Origin: Oidiodendron maius Zn
Taxonomy: Eukaryota; Ascomycota; Leotiomycetes; Myxotrichaceae
Length of the DNA: 64,000 bases
Reading direction: 5' to 3'
NCBI GenBank assembly: GCA_000827325.1
Contig: KN832886.1
Location: forward strand, 687,655 to 751,654
The notes beneath the pieces are model-generated. The model saw nothing but the letters and a program-made list of their open reading frames with translations. It had not been told where the DNA came from and made no database searches. Shown here in pieces: positions 1 through 12,321 of the stretch (its first letter is position 1; the number at the start of each line of letters is the position of its first letter). Both the position numbers and the translations under genes were made by a program.

Positions 1-7
1 CTCTGAA

Positions 8-886
8 ATGGCATCATCCTCTGTCCCAGTCCACTTTTTTGACATAGATTCTACTCTCCTGGGTACGTAGTTAGTACCGCCTCATCCAAAACGCAGATGT
101 ATCATCCTTTAAGCATTATGATCAATCGAGAAGGAAGAACGCGTATCCGGATATTCCAAACTCAAACTTCTACTAACTCCTCTTCTGTCTCAGGCTCTGA
201 TCGATCATGGTCCCCAAACACGCTCCGTATTAGGATGGTCCTCAACTATAAGGGCATCCCCTACACCCAATCTTGGGTCTCTTACCCAGATATCCGCCCC
301 CTACTAAAGAACCTGTCCGTACCTCCCAACGCAGGCGAAATATACGAGTACACTCTTCCTGCTATAGTACATCCATCCTGTTCAACGCTCACCAATCACT
401 CTACTGTGCTGATGGACTCTCTTGCTATTGCAATACACCTTGAGGAAGTCTTCCCGTCTCCATCTCTATTCCCATCTGGCAATGCTAGCTATGCACTTGC
501 ACTATCCACACACACGGTCATTAGCAATGTAGTTCGGGCTGCACAGGAATTCGTTTCCCCAGTACTGCGCCAATTCTGGATAAGCGAGGATGGGAGTATT
601 TCGTTGAAACACGTTCAAGGGAATTTGGTAAGCCACTGGCAGAGGTACGTCCGAAGGATGAGGAGACAGTAAAGGTAAAAGAAGAGGCTGTTCTGAAGGA
701 ATTAAGCGTCTTGGTGAAGATGCTGAAGGGAAGTTGGGCAAAGAGGGGCCATTCCTCGAAGGAGAGAGAATTAGTTATGGAGATTTCTATATTGTATCTT
801 ACTTGGCTTGGTTTCAGAGGGTAGAGAGGAAGTTATGGGAGAAAATGGTTAGCAAGAGGTCTTCGATGCTCGGACGAGGTTCATAA
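8..886 (+). pseudogene. Glutathione S-transferase-like gene, decayed by two frameshifts
   Basis: Exon 1 (8-62) starts at the ATG at position 8. An intron with GTACGT donor and CTAAC branch point (63-193) joins it in frame to the thioredoxin-fold part (SWSPNTLRIRMVLNYKGIPY, then MDSLAIAIHLEE with the conserved 'DS'). This N-terminal pattern fits fungal GSTs of the UstS type found in metabolite clusters. Near 590 the homology moves to another frame (WEYFVETRSREFGKPLAEV), and near 720-740 to the third frame (GPFLEGERISYGDFYIVSYL, the helical C-terminal domain), ending at 886. Each step equals one missing base. Neither junction has splice sites, so I read it as a recent pseudogene or as sequencing errors. 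It may mark the left edge of the sterol-type cluster, but the window starts only 7 bases upstream. Confidence 0.72.
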
Positions 887-2918
887 TACGGCTGGACACG
901 TAGCCGTGCATGTAGATATCTAGAGGGGAAGACAAAGATGCCGATAGGTGGGTTAATCTGCCTATCTGCCCGGTCAGGGGATTATCACTGGGAAGGGGGC
1001 ATCGGGATCGGGTTAGAAAGAGACGTTCGGGACGGCCAAAGTGTTGATGATAGTGTGGATAGTGGTGAGGGAATAGTCTGCGCGAGTAATATTAAATATT
1101 TATGATAGGCTACCTATAACATATATCTGATTAATTTCCTTGGTGGTTGTATCTGTTGACGTCTTGTGAGCATCGCGGGGGTATTCGAGGTTGTGGCGGA
1201 CCATCGCTGTTGGACAGAGGCTGAGAAGAGCCATTTCGCCGCTGGCGACAAGGTATACTCTATCGGTCGGCAGATGTCGGAAATAGCAGAAAGGAAGAAG
1301 AGGAGCTGAAGTGGTGGGGAAGAAGAGAGCGGTAGCAGCGATGGGATGGCGTTAGTTCTTGTTTCCTTAGAGGTTTAACATATGGTATCATGGATGGGGG
1401 TGCATCGTTTCGGAGGTTCTAAGAAAGCCGTCGGAGAAGAGGTAAGTTTCTCATATATGCACTGCACGGTACTTGGACTTGCCTCCCGTTTGCCCAAGAT
1501 CATGGCTGTCGTACTTTCAAGTGGACGGTTCACCGTTCTGTCCCTCTCAACCCCCAGCGTCTGCAGGCCCCACTCTGACTGCCAGTGTTTTGAGCCGAGA
1601 AGTTTGTTTCCTGGAGAGTACGTCGTACAATGCTGGATGCTGGCAATCATCTTGCTCGGTCCTTCTACCATTCCAAATCAGTGACAGTAAGAACCCAAGA
1701 ATTCCCCATTCGTTTGTGGGGATGTTTCTCCCACATCAGGAATACCTACTGTGGTGGGGCAGCACAAGCTGTGGAGCTATCGGCTGTGGAGACGCCACCA
1801 AGGGACAGAGTACGTGGTATACTAGGTACGCCCTTCTAAAGTGTTAGAGACAGCAAGGTATTCTGGAGCCCTGACGCGCGTCCAGCCACGTCACTGCTGG
1901 TATTATAGATTTTGGTTGAGGAATATGACCGAGAATAATACTCTTCTGGTCCAGACATAGCCGGCCCTGGGCCGCACAGCATCCGCAGCGAATCCGCAGC
2001 GAAGGGGTTGACAGACGTGGTATTATTCGCTCTCACCTCTCTATAGTATACCTATAAATACTCATAATAAGGGAAGCCTATATAATTTTATAACGTCTAT
2101 TAACAAGGTTTTAAGAAAAAGTACTAAATCGCTTATAAAGTGCTTTGCGATTAGCATTTTCTCTTATATTAGCTAGTTTCAGGTTTATAACTATGTACTT
2201 CCTTACTGTAATATAATTAGGACATAACCAGAATACCAATATTTTATAAGGTAGTAAAATAATAGACTCTAATTTTAAATGCTATAATGGTTTTGAATGA
2301 TATCTAATCAAGAAATAATAACATACGCGATTTAAATAAAGTAATATACTTACTTACAAATGAGTGTTTGGCTATAGAATGTGGCGCGTTCGCCTTGTGC
2401 TCCCGCCAGTATCCTGGGACCGCCCTCCTAAGTTTGCTGCTCACAACGAAACCAAACAACAGGGTTAGGTTAGCGTTATTCGAGAGACCCAAGTTAATGT
2501 ACTATTATGCGTTTGTTTGCGTCTTTAACCACTGTGGTAGATGCTGCTGTCCGACCCTAGGCATGATTCTCGGCGCTACTTCTTTTCCGAAGATCTTAGA
2601 CTTTAAATACGGCAGTCCCCACGCTGCATATTTGCGTAACAGCTGCCCCCATATATTGTAATTATGATCGTCAGCACAAGACAGAATGTTCTATATATCT
2701 GAGGCAAAGAAGGTCACATGAAGGCGCGATTCTTTCCCAGTGCTGGTTGCCAAAACCATTACGTTGCCCTACAGTCGGTGAAAATTGCCCATTAAGAACA
2801 TACTGGAATGCCTATTTAAACAAGATCTGAACCGCAAACCTATCCAAAACTTTTCGGATACTTATCGCTCGTTCTATTGTTAAAGTTTAATCTAATTGCG
2901 TTTGGATACAAGAAAAAG
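887..2918. other. Two-kilobase gene-poor gap
   Basis: I see no supportable gene here. Overlapping open frames on both strands at 1.38-1.85 kb show no domain, splice sites or codon pattern. The stretch 2040-2360 is markedly AT-rich and full of TA dinucleotides, as left by old repeat decay. The last few hundred bases carry the promoter of the esterase that follows. Confidence 0.6.
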
Positions 2919-4649
2919 ATGAAAACTCGCCACTTCGACAGGCATTCCTTGGGGCTACTATGCCTACCAGCGTTGCTGCCGCCGCTTGGCGTCTCAGCCG
3001 CGCTCTTTGACCGCGTGGTGGAAACGAAGTATGGCCCCGTACAGGGCGTAGCGGCCTTCAGCAGCGCCCCGGTTGGCAACATCTCGGGCTGGCAGAACGT
3101 GGGCGTGTGGAAGGGTGTGCCCTACGCGGCGACCACGGCCGGCGCCAATCGGTGGAGGCCACCTCAAGATCCTGTATCTTGGACCGAGACGCTTGACACC
3201 AGTGTATTCGGGCCCGCGTGTCCGGAGTCTCAAGGTGACAGCGCCACGGTCAGCGAGGACTGCTTGAACCTTAATATCTGGTCCAATGCCAACAGTACTG
3301 ATGATAAGCTGCCCGTCATCATGTGGGCTCATCCTGCGGGGTCCGCCGGAAGCGATGCGTTATTTGACGGCGGTGGGAGTAAGTGCCATTTCAATTTTGG
3401 CGAACGCAACATAAGTGATATTATATTATATAGGCGCCTCGACTAATATTTTACATCTTCAGTGGCCGCCAAGGGAGTCGTATTCGTCACAATTAACTAC
3501 CGAGATGGTGCCTTCGGCTGGCTCGCACATCCCCAACTATCGGCCGAGGTGTACCACGAAACGGGTTCAAACAGCTCTGGGAACTGGGGGATGCTGGACC
3601 AGTTCGCCGCTCTGAAGTGGATACAGGCTAACATCGCCGCGTTTGGTGGCGATCCCGAACTCATCACCACCGCCGGTCAGTCGGCTGGGTCGGCTGCGGC
3701 GTACCACATCGTCAACAGCCCGCTGGTCAAAGGCATCCCCAAGCGGGCCATTGCTGAGAGCGGTGTGCGGGACCCGCGCGACCCCGAGGCTGGTAGCCTG
3801 GCTGAGAGCTACAACAACCTGACGACGGCGTACGTGCTGGGCGAGGCCTTCTTGACTGCCAACGGGGCGACGACGATCACCGAGTTGCGCGCCATCCCGC
3901 TGGCCGAGCTCAACGATACCGCGAGTGCCCCGGGTTCGGGCGGTGGGTTCCGCGCCACGCTGGACTACTATGCCATGCCTGCGACCTATGCCACCTCCCT
4001 GTCCCGTCCGCCTACCAACGACATTCCCTTTATCACCGGCAACACCAAGGACGAGAGCGGTGCCTCCACCACCACCAACCTCACCGTCGCGCAGTACGTC
4101 GCGGATATGCAGGCGCAATACGGGCCCTTTAACCTGTCGGCGGTCGCGTTGGACCTGTACCCAGCTGTCAACGCTAGCGAGGCGGACGCCTCGTATAACC
4201 AGCACTGGCAGGATACGTCGCGCGTCTCCTCGTGGGGTTATGCGCGGGGCTGGTATCTCGGCGGCGCAAAGAGCCCCATCTACACGTACTTCTGGGACCA
4301 CGCACCGCCCGGGCAGACCCAGGGTGCGTACCACGAGTCCGAGATCAACTACGTGCTGAATAATCTCTACGCGACTGATAAGCCCTGGGAGGCCCTGGAC
4401 TACGCTATTGCCGCCAAGATGTCAGCGTACTGGGCGAACTTTGCTGCGACGGGGGATCCGAATCTGGGTGGCTACTACTCTCCCGGGGATAGTAACGGTA
4501 ATGGAGAGCCCTTGGTCACTTGGAACCCCACGCTCGGTAATAAGACTATCACGATGCGCCTTGGCGACGGTTGGGCTCCGATACCCATCGCGGAGCCAGC
4601 TCAAATTGCCTTCTTAGATGAATACTTTAGCGACCAGATCCCATATTAG
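2919..4649 (+). CDS. Secreted type-B carboxylesterase/lipase-like protein
   Basis: Two exons, 2919-3378 and 3463-4649 (GTAAGT donor, TTCAG acceptor), give 548 aa. The ATG at 2919 is chosen because it begins a signal peptide (KTR, then a leucine-rich stretch to about residue 28); the frame is open further upstream but has no earlier ATG. Family marks are the early ETKYGPVQG strand, SEDCLNLNIW, the nucleophile elbow TAGQSAGSAAAYH, the acid region NTKDESG and the catalytic His in GAYHESEINYVL. Two positions are unusual: the oxyanion-hole motif reads HPAGSAG rather than HGGG, and the elbow reads GQSAG rather than GESAG. The Ser, acid and His are all present, so it is probably active, perhaps with altered specificity. 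It lies beside the sterol-type cluster and could deacylate its product or an unrelated ester. GC and codon use are higher than in the neighbours. Confidence 0.9.
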
Positions 4650-4792
4650 ACCAAATAAAACGCGCACCGGATGTTCTGGTACAGCCTTCGTCTATAATTA
4701 CCTGGGTACTCTCATGATATCTTTCGTAATACTAAGTAAGCGTACACTTTTTCGTATGCCTAGAAGCGTGAAAGGTGGAAAGTGCTCGTGCA

Positions 4793-4830
4793 TTTAGTCG
4801 GCCGGTGCGAAGCAAGCGAGCCGACGATTA
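4793..4830. repeat. Short foldback repeat, copy 1
   Basis: A 38-bp imperfect hairpin with arms TTTAGTCGGCC and GAGCCGACGATTA. A 17-nt stretch (on the minus strand TAATCGTCGGCTCGCTT) recurs in a similar hairpin at 48393-48451, so this is a small dispersed foldback family. The rest of the gap 4650-5034 shows nothing beyond the esterase 3' end. Confidence 0.5.
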
Positions 4831-5034
4831 GTGAAGCGTCTGTGAATGAGCGGGGAGTTTAGTGGCGGCCCTTACATTCGCACTACAAAGGATGACTGAG
4901 ATTCGCACCACCGCATATCAATTACCCTTTTCAGCTATATATAGGGCAGTAGTAACTAATCGTTTATATTGCTTATATTAACTAGGCTATCAAAGCAAGC
5001 TAACGATTATTATTACTATCAAAATATAGTTTCA

Positions 5035-6771
5035 TTATTTGGGGACCTTAAACCCTCCAGGTTGGACTGTTTGGAAAAAGCCAAAAGGATCGACACTTGC
5101 ACTTGTAGATTTCAGCTTCTGTACGTTAGCCGCCCCATAAGACGCAATAACATCCTGCATTACATCAGCATAGTTCAAATAAAACCAGGCGTTCAGGTTC
5201 CCAGATTTCGCCGCCAGAGCTTCGATTTTCTGAAAGAGATCTCTAGATGTACTTTCGATGAGGGCGTCCGAGCTTTCTGACGTATACTGAATAGTGAACG
5301 TGAGAACTACCAAAGGACTCTCGGAAGGGTCCAAGCCAAGGACATTCCCGCCGTTCAAGGGCCCTGCTTTGAGGAAATCGCCGGCAATCGGTTGCATGGT
5401 TAGTGAAACGACCAGATTTTGGGCCGAGAATATCAGTGGGACGGTCTCGTTCCAAAGAACATATATCTGTTGCAGAAGAGACGCGACGGGCCTCACAGTT
5501 GCGGTTATAGAGGTTTGACTAAGGGAACTTATTAGCAACTAATTGGACTAACATAATCTCCCATAGAAAGGCACCAGGAGGTCTGAGGAAGAGACTTACC
5601 GGAGGTTATCAGGAGTGTTTGCTCCCCCTAACTCTTCCGCAAAGACATCCAGAGTGGAAATCTGGGTTTGGGAAAGTATGGGTGGAATTGCCGTAAAATT
5701 GGCAAAAACGGGAGGATTGCTGATAGCTTCTGCATACGAGAAAGTGACTAAGGATAGAAAACCCTCCTGCGAAGTGTAGAGAATGGAAAGAAATGCGGCA
5801 GCTTTAATATCGAAATTCGGGTTCGCAGTGAATGCCGTAAAGGCATCTATCAACTGGGGCGTTTCGCTTCCGAGGTAGTAATTGCTGCCGCCAAAGTACT
5901 GGCCCAATGCGAAGGTTTTCATGTCAAAGCGAGTTACAATTCCGAAGTTGTTGGAACCACCTTTTAGAGCGGTGAAGAGACCAGGGTTTTGTCGCGCGTT
6001 GACGTTATTGATTGAGCCGTCAGCGAGTACAATTTCAAAGTTCGAGACCAGGTCACATCCAAAGCCGTATTGGGCCCCGAAATACGATATGCCACCTTGT
6101 ACAAAGATCAGTACCTGTTTATACGCTCTCGTTCTCGGATTTCTGTTCCCGCATTCTCTTACCTCCGGTAGTGAAGCCTCCAACCCCAATTCCCGATTCT
6201 CGACCACCTAGAACAGCGAGTCCTTCGGGAACTAGGGTGTCATATACGGAGCCCCAACGAGCTCCAGCCCCCACACTAGCAATGCTCTTGTTACTATTGA
6301 GGGTCGTCTGATTGATGTTTCCGAGGTCAATGGTGATGCCATTGTGGATGTTGGCGATCCCAACCACGGTGTGGTGACCGCCACTCCTGACAGCAAACGG
6401 ACAGACGGGGGACTGAAAACGGCCAAGGTTCAGTAGTGAGAGAGTCCTCACTAGGGTTGATACATCTTGACTGGTTGTTGGTTTGACGTAACAGTATGGA
6501 GCCAGCTCTCCTTCCTGTTGAGCAAAGTATGATGTCGCAGACGCATTGTAACCCGCGGTGTTGGGAGAAAACACCTTGCTTGATCCAATTGCGGCGGATA
6601 ATGCCACACACTGGATAAGTTAGGAAGTGCCAAATAATGGATATCAGGAACGAAGGTAATACTTACACAAAGCTGTATTGATTGAGTCGATTGATTGACA
6701 GTCGTCTGAGCCAGAACCAAACTTTGCAGAAGTATAGCTGCAAGCAAGAAGGCCGCTGTAAGTCGAAACAT
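5035..6771 (-). CDS. Secreted FAD-linked oxidase, berberine-bridge-enzyme type
   Basis: Four exons (6771-6667, 6610-6163, 6095-5600, 5518-5035) close in frame to 510 aa. A signal peptide (MFRLTAAFLLAAILLQSLVLA) precedes the FAD-binding domain. SGGHH at about residues 111-115 carries the histidine that binds the flavin 8-alpha carbon in this family. The second covalent site, a Cys in the usual GxCPxVG segment, is absent: the segment reads GIGVGGFTTGGG. So a single covalent link is expected. The C-terminal BBE domain ends with NAWFYLNYADVMQDV...YG, the usual 'Y-N-Y-x-D' region. The protein likely enters the secretory route and oxidises an alcohol, or forms a C-C bond or double bond in a cluster intermediate; the substrate cannot be read from sequence. 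Introns are 51-81 nt with canonical sites. Confidence 0.9.
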
Positions 6772-7534
6772 GGTTGCGAGATACAGAAGCAAGATCGACA
6801 GTGACACTACGGGAGCTCGAGAGCAATGTCCAATATTATAGGCCAGCAAATGCGCTCTGTCTCGTGGGAAGCAGGGATGTAAAGTGCCTCGTACAGTACT
6901 CTAGTCAGACAAGCCACCAATATTGGCCCGATCCGCCCCCTACCTATAGTAATTGGCACCTCGCTCATGCTGTAAACCAACCCAAATCTGGTGTAGCTCC
7001 TTAATTCATGCGCCCATTAGTGGATATGCAGTCATACAGTACTGTACGTGAGGGCTAACCTCCATTTTCGAACGCTACGTCCGAGGTTTGCGCCTCATAT
7101 CGTGGAAAGCTAAGCTTATGGACTCCACTATCTGAAAAGAAACAAGCTAACCACTTTCTCACGCGCATACACTCGGTAAGACTTAGTTTAGTGTATCTGT
7201 GTAGACGAGATAACTTGGACTCAATGAGGAATTCATGGCTTGGACGGCGAGTCCGTGAATTTACAAAGACTCGCGCCAGGCTTCTGAGATATTCTAATCC
7301 GTTCAAGACAATCTAAAGTGGGGTGTATTGAATTTGAAAGTGAATTCTTGGATGCTCGTATGCATGGATACAATACGTAGCACAGATTGCGCTGCCAACA
7401 AGGGAGGTAGTCTTTGCACCTTGCATTAAGATCTCTTGATCTCATTTGCTTTCAGTTCCTTTGCCTACTACAATCAAGTAACCTTCCTTTGTAACAGTGA
7501 CTACCAATCTCAACCCCAAAGAATCGTACATCTA
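6772..7534. other. Promoter side of the FAD oxidase and 3' side of the P450
   Basis: No coding signal found. This 763-bp stretch holds the oxidase promoter and the 3' flank of the P450, which is on the same strand. Confidence 0.5.
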
Positions 7535-9523
7535 TTAATCATCATCAATCGCAAAGACCAACTCCGAGTCATCCAACCGAAACGCCCATCTTCCTTCCTC
7601 ATATCCTTCTCTCAACCTGATCTCTACCTCCGTATCCTCATCGGGCTCCCTAACTACAGCTGCAAGACTGCTCTTCTCCGATTTTGGCATTGCCCATTCC
7701 CCATCTCTATGCTGATGCTCATCTGAAGCAGTAACGACATACAATTCATACCGCATAAGGATCATAGACACTAGCGCCAAGATCTCCGTAGCCGCAAAAT
7801 GCCGACCAGGACAAAGATTCTTGCCACCCCCAAAGGGACGAAGCGCTCCAGGAGGGGCCTTCTTCTTCTGCTTTCCTTGTGCATCCGTTAGTCTTGTATG
7901 GCCGGGAACAAAGCGCGATGCGTCGAAGTCGTCGACTGAAGATCCCCAGATAGAAGGGTCGAAGTGTACAACGTGGGTAGGTATTTGAACGACGCAGTCC
8001 TTCTTCAGCAGGTATTGCCCGCTTATGATGGTGTCTTCGACAACTAGTCGTATTGAAGCGCCGAGTGCGCCGTGGCGAAGGGTTTCTTGGAACGTGGAGG
8101 TGAGGAGAGGACAGGCTGTTCGTAGTTTCGTGATATTCAAGGTTCTCGTAATACTGCCTAAGGTATCGTCAAAATTAGTCGTTTCTAGGACGCCGCCCAC
8201 CTCTTTACGAAGGAGTGCCAGAATCTCGGGCTTGGAGAACACGTAGTAGAGCATCCAGAATGCTGCTGGTATAGTGCTCACAGTGATTGCGATCACACCG
8301 CCAATTTCGAATCGCGCCGTGTCTTCGAGTGAAAGATTGTAGTCAGCGCAGACTTTGAAGCGGTTTTTAACAAGAACAGATGCCGATTCGTGGCCCTTTC
8401 TGGCGAAATATTCTGTGAATGCTTTGGCCATTCTTTCTCGCCCCAAGTGAGCTTTTCGAGCTGTCAGACTAGGCAAGACATTGATTATGAGTGTGCCGAT
8501 ATTGTGTTCGAAATTCCTTTCAAGCACTCATTAGGTGGATTCCACAAGCAACAATTGGAGTTGGACAGTGAAAGACTCGTCATAACTCACCAGAATTCAG
8601 CTTCGATCTTCGGATCCTTGAATGGATTCATCGGGCCGTAGACAGAATTTGTTGTCGCCATAGTAATTTCATGTCGCAGCCATTGCATTAATTTGATCCT
8701 CACTGGTGGTGCGCCCGCTCTGCTATCAAGCTTGTCACAAGAAGCAGCAATATTCTGGATTGCAATGCGATTCATTTCATCAAGACCCTCTCCCGGAAGT
8801 AGGGCAGCATGTATTGCATCGATTCCATCTGAATAAAGTCCCCGTTCACCTTTTTCAGTGTTCGTGTTCGAAGTCATCTCATTGCCTCCATGAGTGCTGG
8901 GACGAAAGAGTCGTCTCGCCAGTTGTACCTCGAGAGGCGCGAAAGCTAGTGTCTTCGATTTCTGCACGGCTGTGATGAGCTCAGGTGAGTTTACCACGTA
9001 TATTTTGGACCCTGGGACCGCCAACGTGTAGATTGGTAAATGTCTCTGCTGGCTATAAGTAGTGCGCTGTTAGAATCAGATCTAAATATAGAGAGGCCCT
9101 TTAAACATCGAAGGAGTCTTGTTCATACTTTATTTGAGCGTGGTAGTTCATTCTGTTCCACAGTAATCCAAAAATATGGCCTAGGAACGGAATGTTATGA
9201 GGAATAGCTGGAGGCTCTTGGGCAACCACCGGAAGTTCTTGAAATTCATTTCTTCCTTTGTTGTCAGTTTCCCGAAGACTAGTCCCATGCTAGATTTTGC
9301 CGGTCAGGTCTGGGTAGAATCTATCGGACCTACGATATATACTTACAAGACGGTGGGAGTAGTAAATGCGAAACGAATTGAAAATCTTCAGAAGACACCA
9401 TATTGAAATAAGACCGAAAGTAAATTTGATACTAATAGGCAGGTCTTTTGCAATCTGATAAAGTTGCGGAATTACTTGGTCTTTTGCGAAAGACATTTCG
9501 AATTTCACACTTTCTGCTGCCAT
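7535..9523 (-). CDS. Cytochrome P450 monooxygenase (first of the sterol-type cluster)
   Basis: Four exons (9523-9347, 9289-9129, 9052-8591, 8516-7535) give 593 aa. An N-terminal membrane helix (about residues 31-50) is followed by the proline-rich hinge EPPAIPHNIPFLGH, the K-helix ETLR and the heme loop FGGGKNLCPGRHFA with the axial Cys near residue 502. The exon 3/4 join restores EAEFWNFEHNIG, which fixes an acceptor slightly inside the open frame. The layout (long C-terminal tail, CPGRHFA, the region before the I-helix) is like fungal P450s compared with the CYP7/CYP8 (sterol 7-alpha-hydroxylase/prostacyclin synthase) group. It acts at the ER face with a P450 reductase. It is divergent from the Erg28-like gene and shares its upstream region, which suggests co-expression. 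It probably hydroxylates a sterol-derived intermediate; this role is inferred from context. Confidence 0.93.
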
Positions 9524-9995
9524 CGCCCCGACGCCGTTTCCTCACAAGCCCTTTTGATATCAAATTAGGAAAAGAAAAGGAGCGTGCCTCTCGAAGGACT
9601 CCACTTCACATGCCGCCCAGGAGCTCCCTGCCTAATTGTTGGTTTTCCAACAAGCATACGAGAAAATGGAAGGGACAACAGCTAAAGCGGCGACCAAATG
9701 TGACTGCTGCTGCATTGCAGGAGGGCTGGCTCGGCTGTCTGTATCGGGACATGACTGCATTTGTGCCGCCGCCACACAACAATGTGGCGAAGGGGTTGTG
9801 CCTGGTAGATTGCACCAAGCAACCAACTGTACTGTACTGTATGTACACACTTGGTGACAAAAAGTCTGGCCCGCACTTCCCTATAAATGTGCCTGATATG
9901 GAATCCGATGATCCGGGGGGAGCCTACTAGGAAATATCTTGTCTCCCCCCTACCGATATTCCAGACATCCACATCGCGACATCACTCAGAGCACC
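9524..9995. promoter_or_regulatory. Shared upstream region of divergent P450 and Erg28-like genes
   Basis: 472 bp lie between two divergent start codons. An open frame on the plus strand (from about 9448) overlaps the P450 start and has no homology-like pattern, so I take the stretch as non-coding promoter. A TGTACTGTACTGTATGTAC run at about 9828-9846 is a short direct/inverted repeat worth noting. Confidence 0.45.
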
Positions 9996-10464
9996 ATGGA
10001 CTGGCTGCCAGCATCTCACGGTGGCGTGTTGCCATACTGGCTTTTGCTTGTGAGCCCTTCTCCCCGAACACTATACCAAACTGTGCATTAATGCTTTCCT
10101 TATTCAGACATCAGCAGCCTCAGTCTTCAACACCATAGGGTGCTACACCTCTACGGCCGTCGGGCGACGCACTTACCAAGGCCCCGCATCAGCAGCCGAA
10201 GCGACAGCTCTAAGCGCCCGTCTCTTCGGCACATGGACCCTCCTGGCAGCCGTCGTGCGCACCTACGCCGCCTACAGCATCACCGATACGGGGATCTATG
10301 CCGGTGCCTTATTCACATATGTGCTAGCATTGGCGCATTTCACGAGCGAGTGGCTTGTTTATAAAACAACGTCATTTGCGAAGGGATTGGCCACTCCGTT
10401 CGCCGTGGCCACCTTGACGACGGGCTGGATGTTGGCTCAGTCAGGATACTACACTGCGGTTTAA
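9996..10464 (+). CDS. Erg28-like ER membrane scaffold protein
   Basis: Exon 1 (9996-10049) and exon 2 (10108-10464) give 136 aa, close to yeast Erg28 (148 aa). Family marks are the N-terminal LPYWLLL membrane segment, RLFGTWTLLAAVVRTYAAY, the central membrane segments and AHFTSEWLVY, matching the conserved 'FGTWTLLSAVIRLYAAY ... AHFASEWLIF' layout. Erg28 tethers the C-4 sterol demethylation enzymes (Erg25, Erg26, Erg27) in the ER. Its place between a P450 and an Erg26-like gene suggests a second, cluster-dedicated copy serving a specialised steroid or triterpenoid, not the housekeeping gene. Intron 58 nt, GTGAGC donor. A conserved housekeeping locus carrying only one ERG28 is the alternative; a genome search would decide. 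Confidence 0.88.
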
Positions 10465-10870
10465 TTGTGACTTGATTCTCGGCTCTTTCTCGTGGGTTGC
10501 CACGGAGGTTACCGCTTCCTTCTTGACAGGTGTGGCTGTGCCCTAGTTCAGAGTCCAACTTGCATGCAGACAACCGAATCACCTTCTGAGCTTGAAGAGC
10601 GGCCCAATTTCAATAGTGTCATGCCTGGATATATAGGTGCAAGTGGTTGTTTGATATAGTGCATTAAGTACCCTGTAGCCATCCTGGCAAGCATTTCCAA
10701 GTGTTGCTTTTGTTCTGAATTAGACCTAGTCATAGGCCCTGATACTCTAACCAAGGTTTGTGTGGCTTTTGTTGTTTTGGTTTACCGGCCTCCCTTACGT
10801 GTGACGTTCATTCCAACCCGACGCCACCTCTACTCCGTACAAACCTCCAGATCCGTCATCACCATCCATC

Positions 10871-12068
10871 ATGTCCAGCAGCGCGACCAAGATCAAATCT
10901 GCTCTCGTGATTGGAGGCTGCGGCTCCCTTGGTCATCGAACTGTCGAGCAGCTCCTCAAGCTTGAGCCGACACCTCAGGTATCCGTCTTCGACATCCAGA
11001 CCAAGGTCAATAGAATAGAAAGCGTCGAGTATTATAATGTCGATATCACAGACAAGCACCAGATCTACTCCGCGCTTGAAATATCGCGCCCGGAAGTGAT
11101 CTTTCACACGGCTTCGCCACCTGCTGCCCTATCGGACCTTCCACTTTACATGAGAGTCAATGTTGGAGGCACCCGCAATTTAGTTGAGTGTGCTAGAGTA
11201 GGTTGCGATATTTTCTCTTAATTAATGTATTGCCTGTACAAATGAAGCCTCGCACGTATTTTCGATAATTCGGATCACTGACTTGAAATTATGATAGGAG
11301 CTGGGTGTAAAAGCCTTCGTGTACACGTCTAGTGCCTCCGTTGTCCATGACTCCGTCAGCGACATGACAGAAGGAGATGACAACCTCCCCCTCCTCTACC
11401 TCCCAGATCAAACAGAAATCTACTCGCACTCCAAAGCAGTAGCGGACCAACTCGTCATTGATGCCAACAGCACCACCCCAGGCGGTATGCTAACAAGCTG
11501 CATCCGACCCTCAATGATATTCGGTGAGGGCGATGCGACCACACGTGCTCTTGTTGAACGTGCAGCAGAAGGAAAATATAAGTGGCAGATCGGTAACGGC
11601 AAAAATGAATGCGACTGGACGTTCAATGAGAATGTGATTCATGCCCAATTCCTGGCTGCGGAGGCTTTGTTAAAGGCCCTTGTCAACCCACCAACTTCCG
11701 ACGACATGAGAGTTGCGGGCCAAGGATTCCTCATCACGAATGATGAGCACATTTCGTTCTGGAAGTTCGCTCGGCTGATGGGAAATGCGGCTGGATATCC
11801 TACTAGGGAGGAAGATGTACGATCGATGCCGAAGGCCATTGGATTCCTGGTGGCGGCGATTTCTGAGTGGGTGGTTTGGATCATCTCCTTTGGAAGGCAG
11901 AAGTCTAGGTTGAATAGAGTGGGTATCAAGTTCAGTTGTATGACTAGGACCTTTCGCATTGACAAAGCGAAGAGGGTCTTGGGGTATAAGCCAAAGGTTA
12001 GCTTGATGGAGGCTATCGAGCGGAGCGGAAAGTCTTTCTATCGTCTTGAGTCCAAAAAGAGAGCATGA
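10871..12068 (+). CDS. Erg26-like sterol-4-alpha-carboxylate 3-dehydrogenase (3-beta-HSD family)
   Basis: Two exons (10871-11197, 11298-12068) give 365 aa, the usual size. The Rossmann motif GGCGSLG (residues 15-21) binds NAD. The catalytic pair is YSHSK, with TSSASVV before it supplying the Ser. RPSMIFGEGD and the NVIHAQFLAAEAL segment are typical of 3-beta-HSD/Erg26 proteins. The reaction is oxidation of the 3-beta-hydroxyl of a 4-carboxysterol with loss of CO2, yielding a 3-ketone at the ER. A hydrophobic stretch (AIGFLVAAISEWVVWIISFG) is a likely membrane anchor. The 406-bp gap upstream (10465-10870) holds only the Erg28-like 3' end and this promoter. Neighbouring Erg28-like and P450 genes support a role in tailoring a steroid-like compound. 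Other 3-beta-HSD substrates cannot be excluded. Confidence 0.9.
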
Positions 12069-12321
12069 GTAGCTTGAGGGCTCCAAAATTTCTTCATTCC
12101 CAAAATCTAAGCCAATTAGTACTCTGAAATTGAAGAAGGCGGACAGTTTAATCGCAGATTTTTAATACCTAGGAATGTAACTTTCCTACAGCATCGTGGT
12201 CATGCAACCACAGAGCGCTTAGCCTTGTCTTTAAACCTGATTCTAAATTTTGAGTGTACTGACTAAGTTCACACTTTCGACCAAATTCATCTACCCATCT
12301 CAATCATCGAAAACAAGGTTT

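Noticed and set aside
1375-1847. Overlapping open frames of about 100-124 aa on both strands
   Set aside because: No domain pattern, no upstream signal, and similar openness on both strands; chance frames in a gene-poor gap.
3567-4334. 255-aa open frame antisense to the first carboxylesterase
   Set aside because: Arg- and Gly-rich shadow caused by the GC-rich codon use of the esterase; no family pattern.
9448-9930. 160-aa plus-strand frame upstream of the Erg28-like gene
   Set aside because: Overlaps the P450 first exon and the shared promoter; composition is not protein-like.
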